5,164 bases of DNA from Bacillota bacterium. Its GTDB lineage: Bacteria; Bacillota_A; Clostridia; DSM-8532. The DNA lies in assembly GCA_023424865.1 (NCBI GenBank), contig JAFADM010000117.1, positions 1 to 5,164 on the forward strand. The letters run 5' to 3'. Shown here one piece after another: positions 4,751-5,164 of this stretch. A program made the position numbers and the translations under genes. Under the pieces are notes generated by a model that did not search any database, had not been told where the DNA came from, and was given only the letters and a program-made list of their open reading frames with translations. Each line of letters begins with the position of its first letter. The first letter of the stretch is position 1.

Positions 4751-5164
4751 ATGGGTGATACAGCCCTACAATTGAATCGTTTGGCGCCAGGCTCTGTGGA
4801 TATAGGGTCAAATGTCATGTTTGATAATATTATGTATTCTGCAGGAAGCATTGACTATAATTTTTTAACCGGTGTCATAACCTTGAATGAAGCCGGAAGG
4901 TATATTTTTAACTGGTGGATTGCAACTCAATCCTCCAATACAATGCACGGTGTTATTTTTACACTGATTTCTTCTAATGGGGTAGTACTGGAGGGAAACT
5001 CTCCTGTAGGAACGGGCCAAGTTATGGGAGTTTCAATCATTTTTGTGACCGAAGCCCCTGTCACAGTACTTCTTCAAAATTCTGGAACTGCCATGGCCTT
5101 TTATCCTCACGGACTTCCCGTAAAAGCATCCCTTGTTGTTTATGAGGATAGCTTAGCACCGGAT
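4751..5164 (+). CDS. BclA C-terminal / C1q-TNF-like domain protein (5' part, continues past window)
   Basis: The 138 residues visible form one all-beta domain of the kind found at the C-terminus of clostridial and bacillar collagen-like exosporium proteins. The recognisable pattern is SNVMFDNIMYSAGSIDYNF (20-38), TGVITLNEAGRYIFNWWIATQSS (40-62), VLEGNSPVGTGQVMG (79-93) and a closing PVKASLVVYED (123-133). That is, an IxY start strand, a central G-YxxxWWxAT strand, and a final PVxAxLVVxE strand. Family members pack as trimeric jelly rolls, often on spore surfaces. There is no signal peptide and no Gly-X-Y repeat before the domain, so any collagen-like or second domain must lie beyond 5164. A good SD supports this start, and an in-frame ATG at 4730 would add seven residues. 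It diverges from the regulator gene and has a sigma-K-like promoter. Family recognition is from pattern memory; spore location is inferred. Confidence 0.75.
   Translation, partial: MGDTALQLNRLAPGSVDIGSNVMFDNIMYSAGSIDYNFLTGVITLNEAGRYIFNWWIATQSSNTMHGVIFTLISSNGVVLEGNSPVGTGQVMGVSIIFVTEAPVTVLLQNSGTAMAFYPHGLPVKASLVVYEDSLAPD

Overview
The window looks like chromosomal DNA of a spore-forming, low-to-mid G+C Firmicute. The most likely group is Clostridia, perhaps Lachnospiraceae-like. The reasons are strong purine-rich Shine-Dalgarno (SD) sites before most genes, AT-rich gaps, a Gram-positive lipoprotein-type binding protein, a BclA-like spore-surface type domain and a sigma-K-like promoter. This is inference from style and protein families, not a species call.

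Layout. Positions 1-3224, all on the minus strand, hold a siderophore/Fe(III) ABC importer operon. Its transcription order is: lipoprotein substrate-binding protein (3224-2139), first FecCD-type permease (2142-1144), second FecCD-type permease (1147-113), and the start of the ATPase (116 to beyond position 1, cut just as the Walker A motif begins). Every junction is a 4-bp ATGA stop/start overlap, so translation is probably coupled along the whole cassette. The operon has its own consensus promoter (TTGACA, 17 bp, TATAAT). A 42-bp imperfect inverted repeat covers the -10 box, the start site and the early leader, and is well placed to be an iron-responsive operator.

Positions 3371-4393 (minus) encode a divergent LacI/GalR-family regulator. 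It lies directly upstream of the transporter operon in the same direction, with no convincing terminator between them. Whether it controls the transporter, itself or the divergent gene cannot be settled from sequence.

Positions 4394-4750 are a 357-bp AT-rich divergent intergenic region. It contains a candidate promoter for the regulator, three clear inverted repeats and a candidate mother-cell sporulation promoter facing right. From 4751 a plus-strand gene runs off the window. Its first 138 residues form a BclA-C-terminal/C1q-TNF-like beta-sandwich domain with no signal peptide and no collagen repeat before it.

Working model: the importer captures a ferric siderophore or related chelate at the outer face of the membrane, passes it through the heterodimeric permease, and is repressed by metal. 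The right-hand gene is probably a separate transcription unit tied to the spore surface. No RNA genes, CRISPR arrays, insertion sequences or phage genes were seen.
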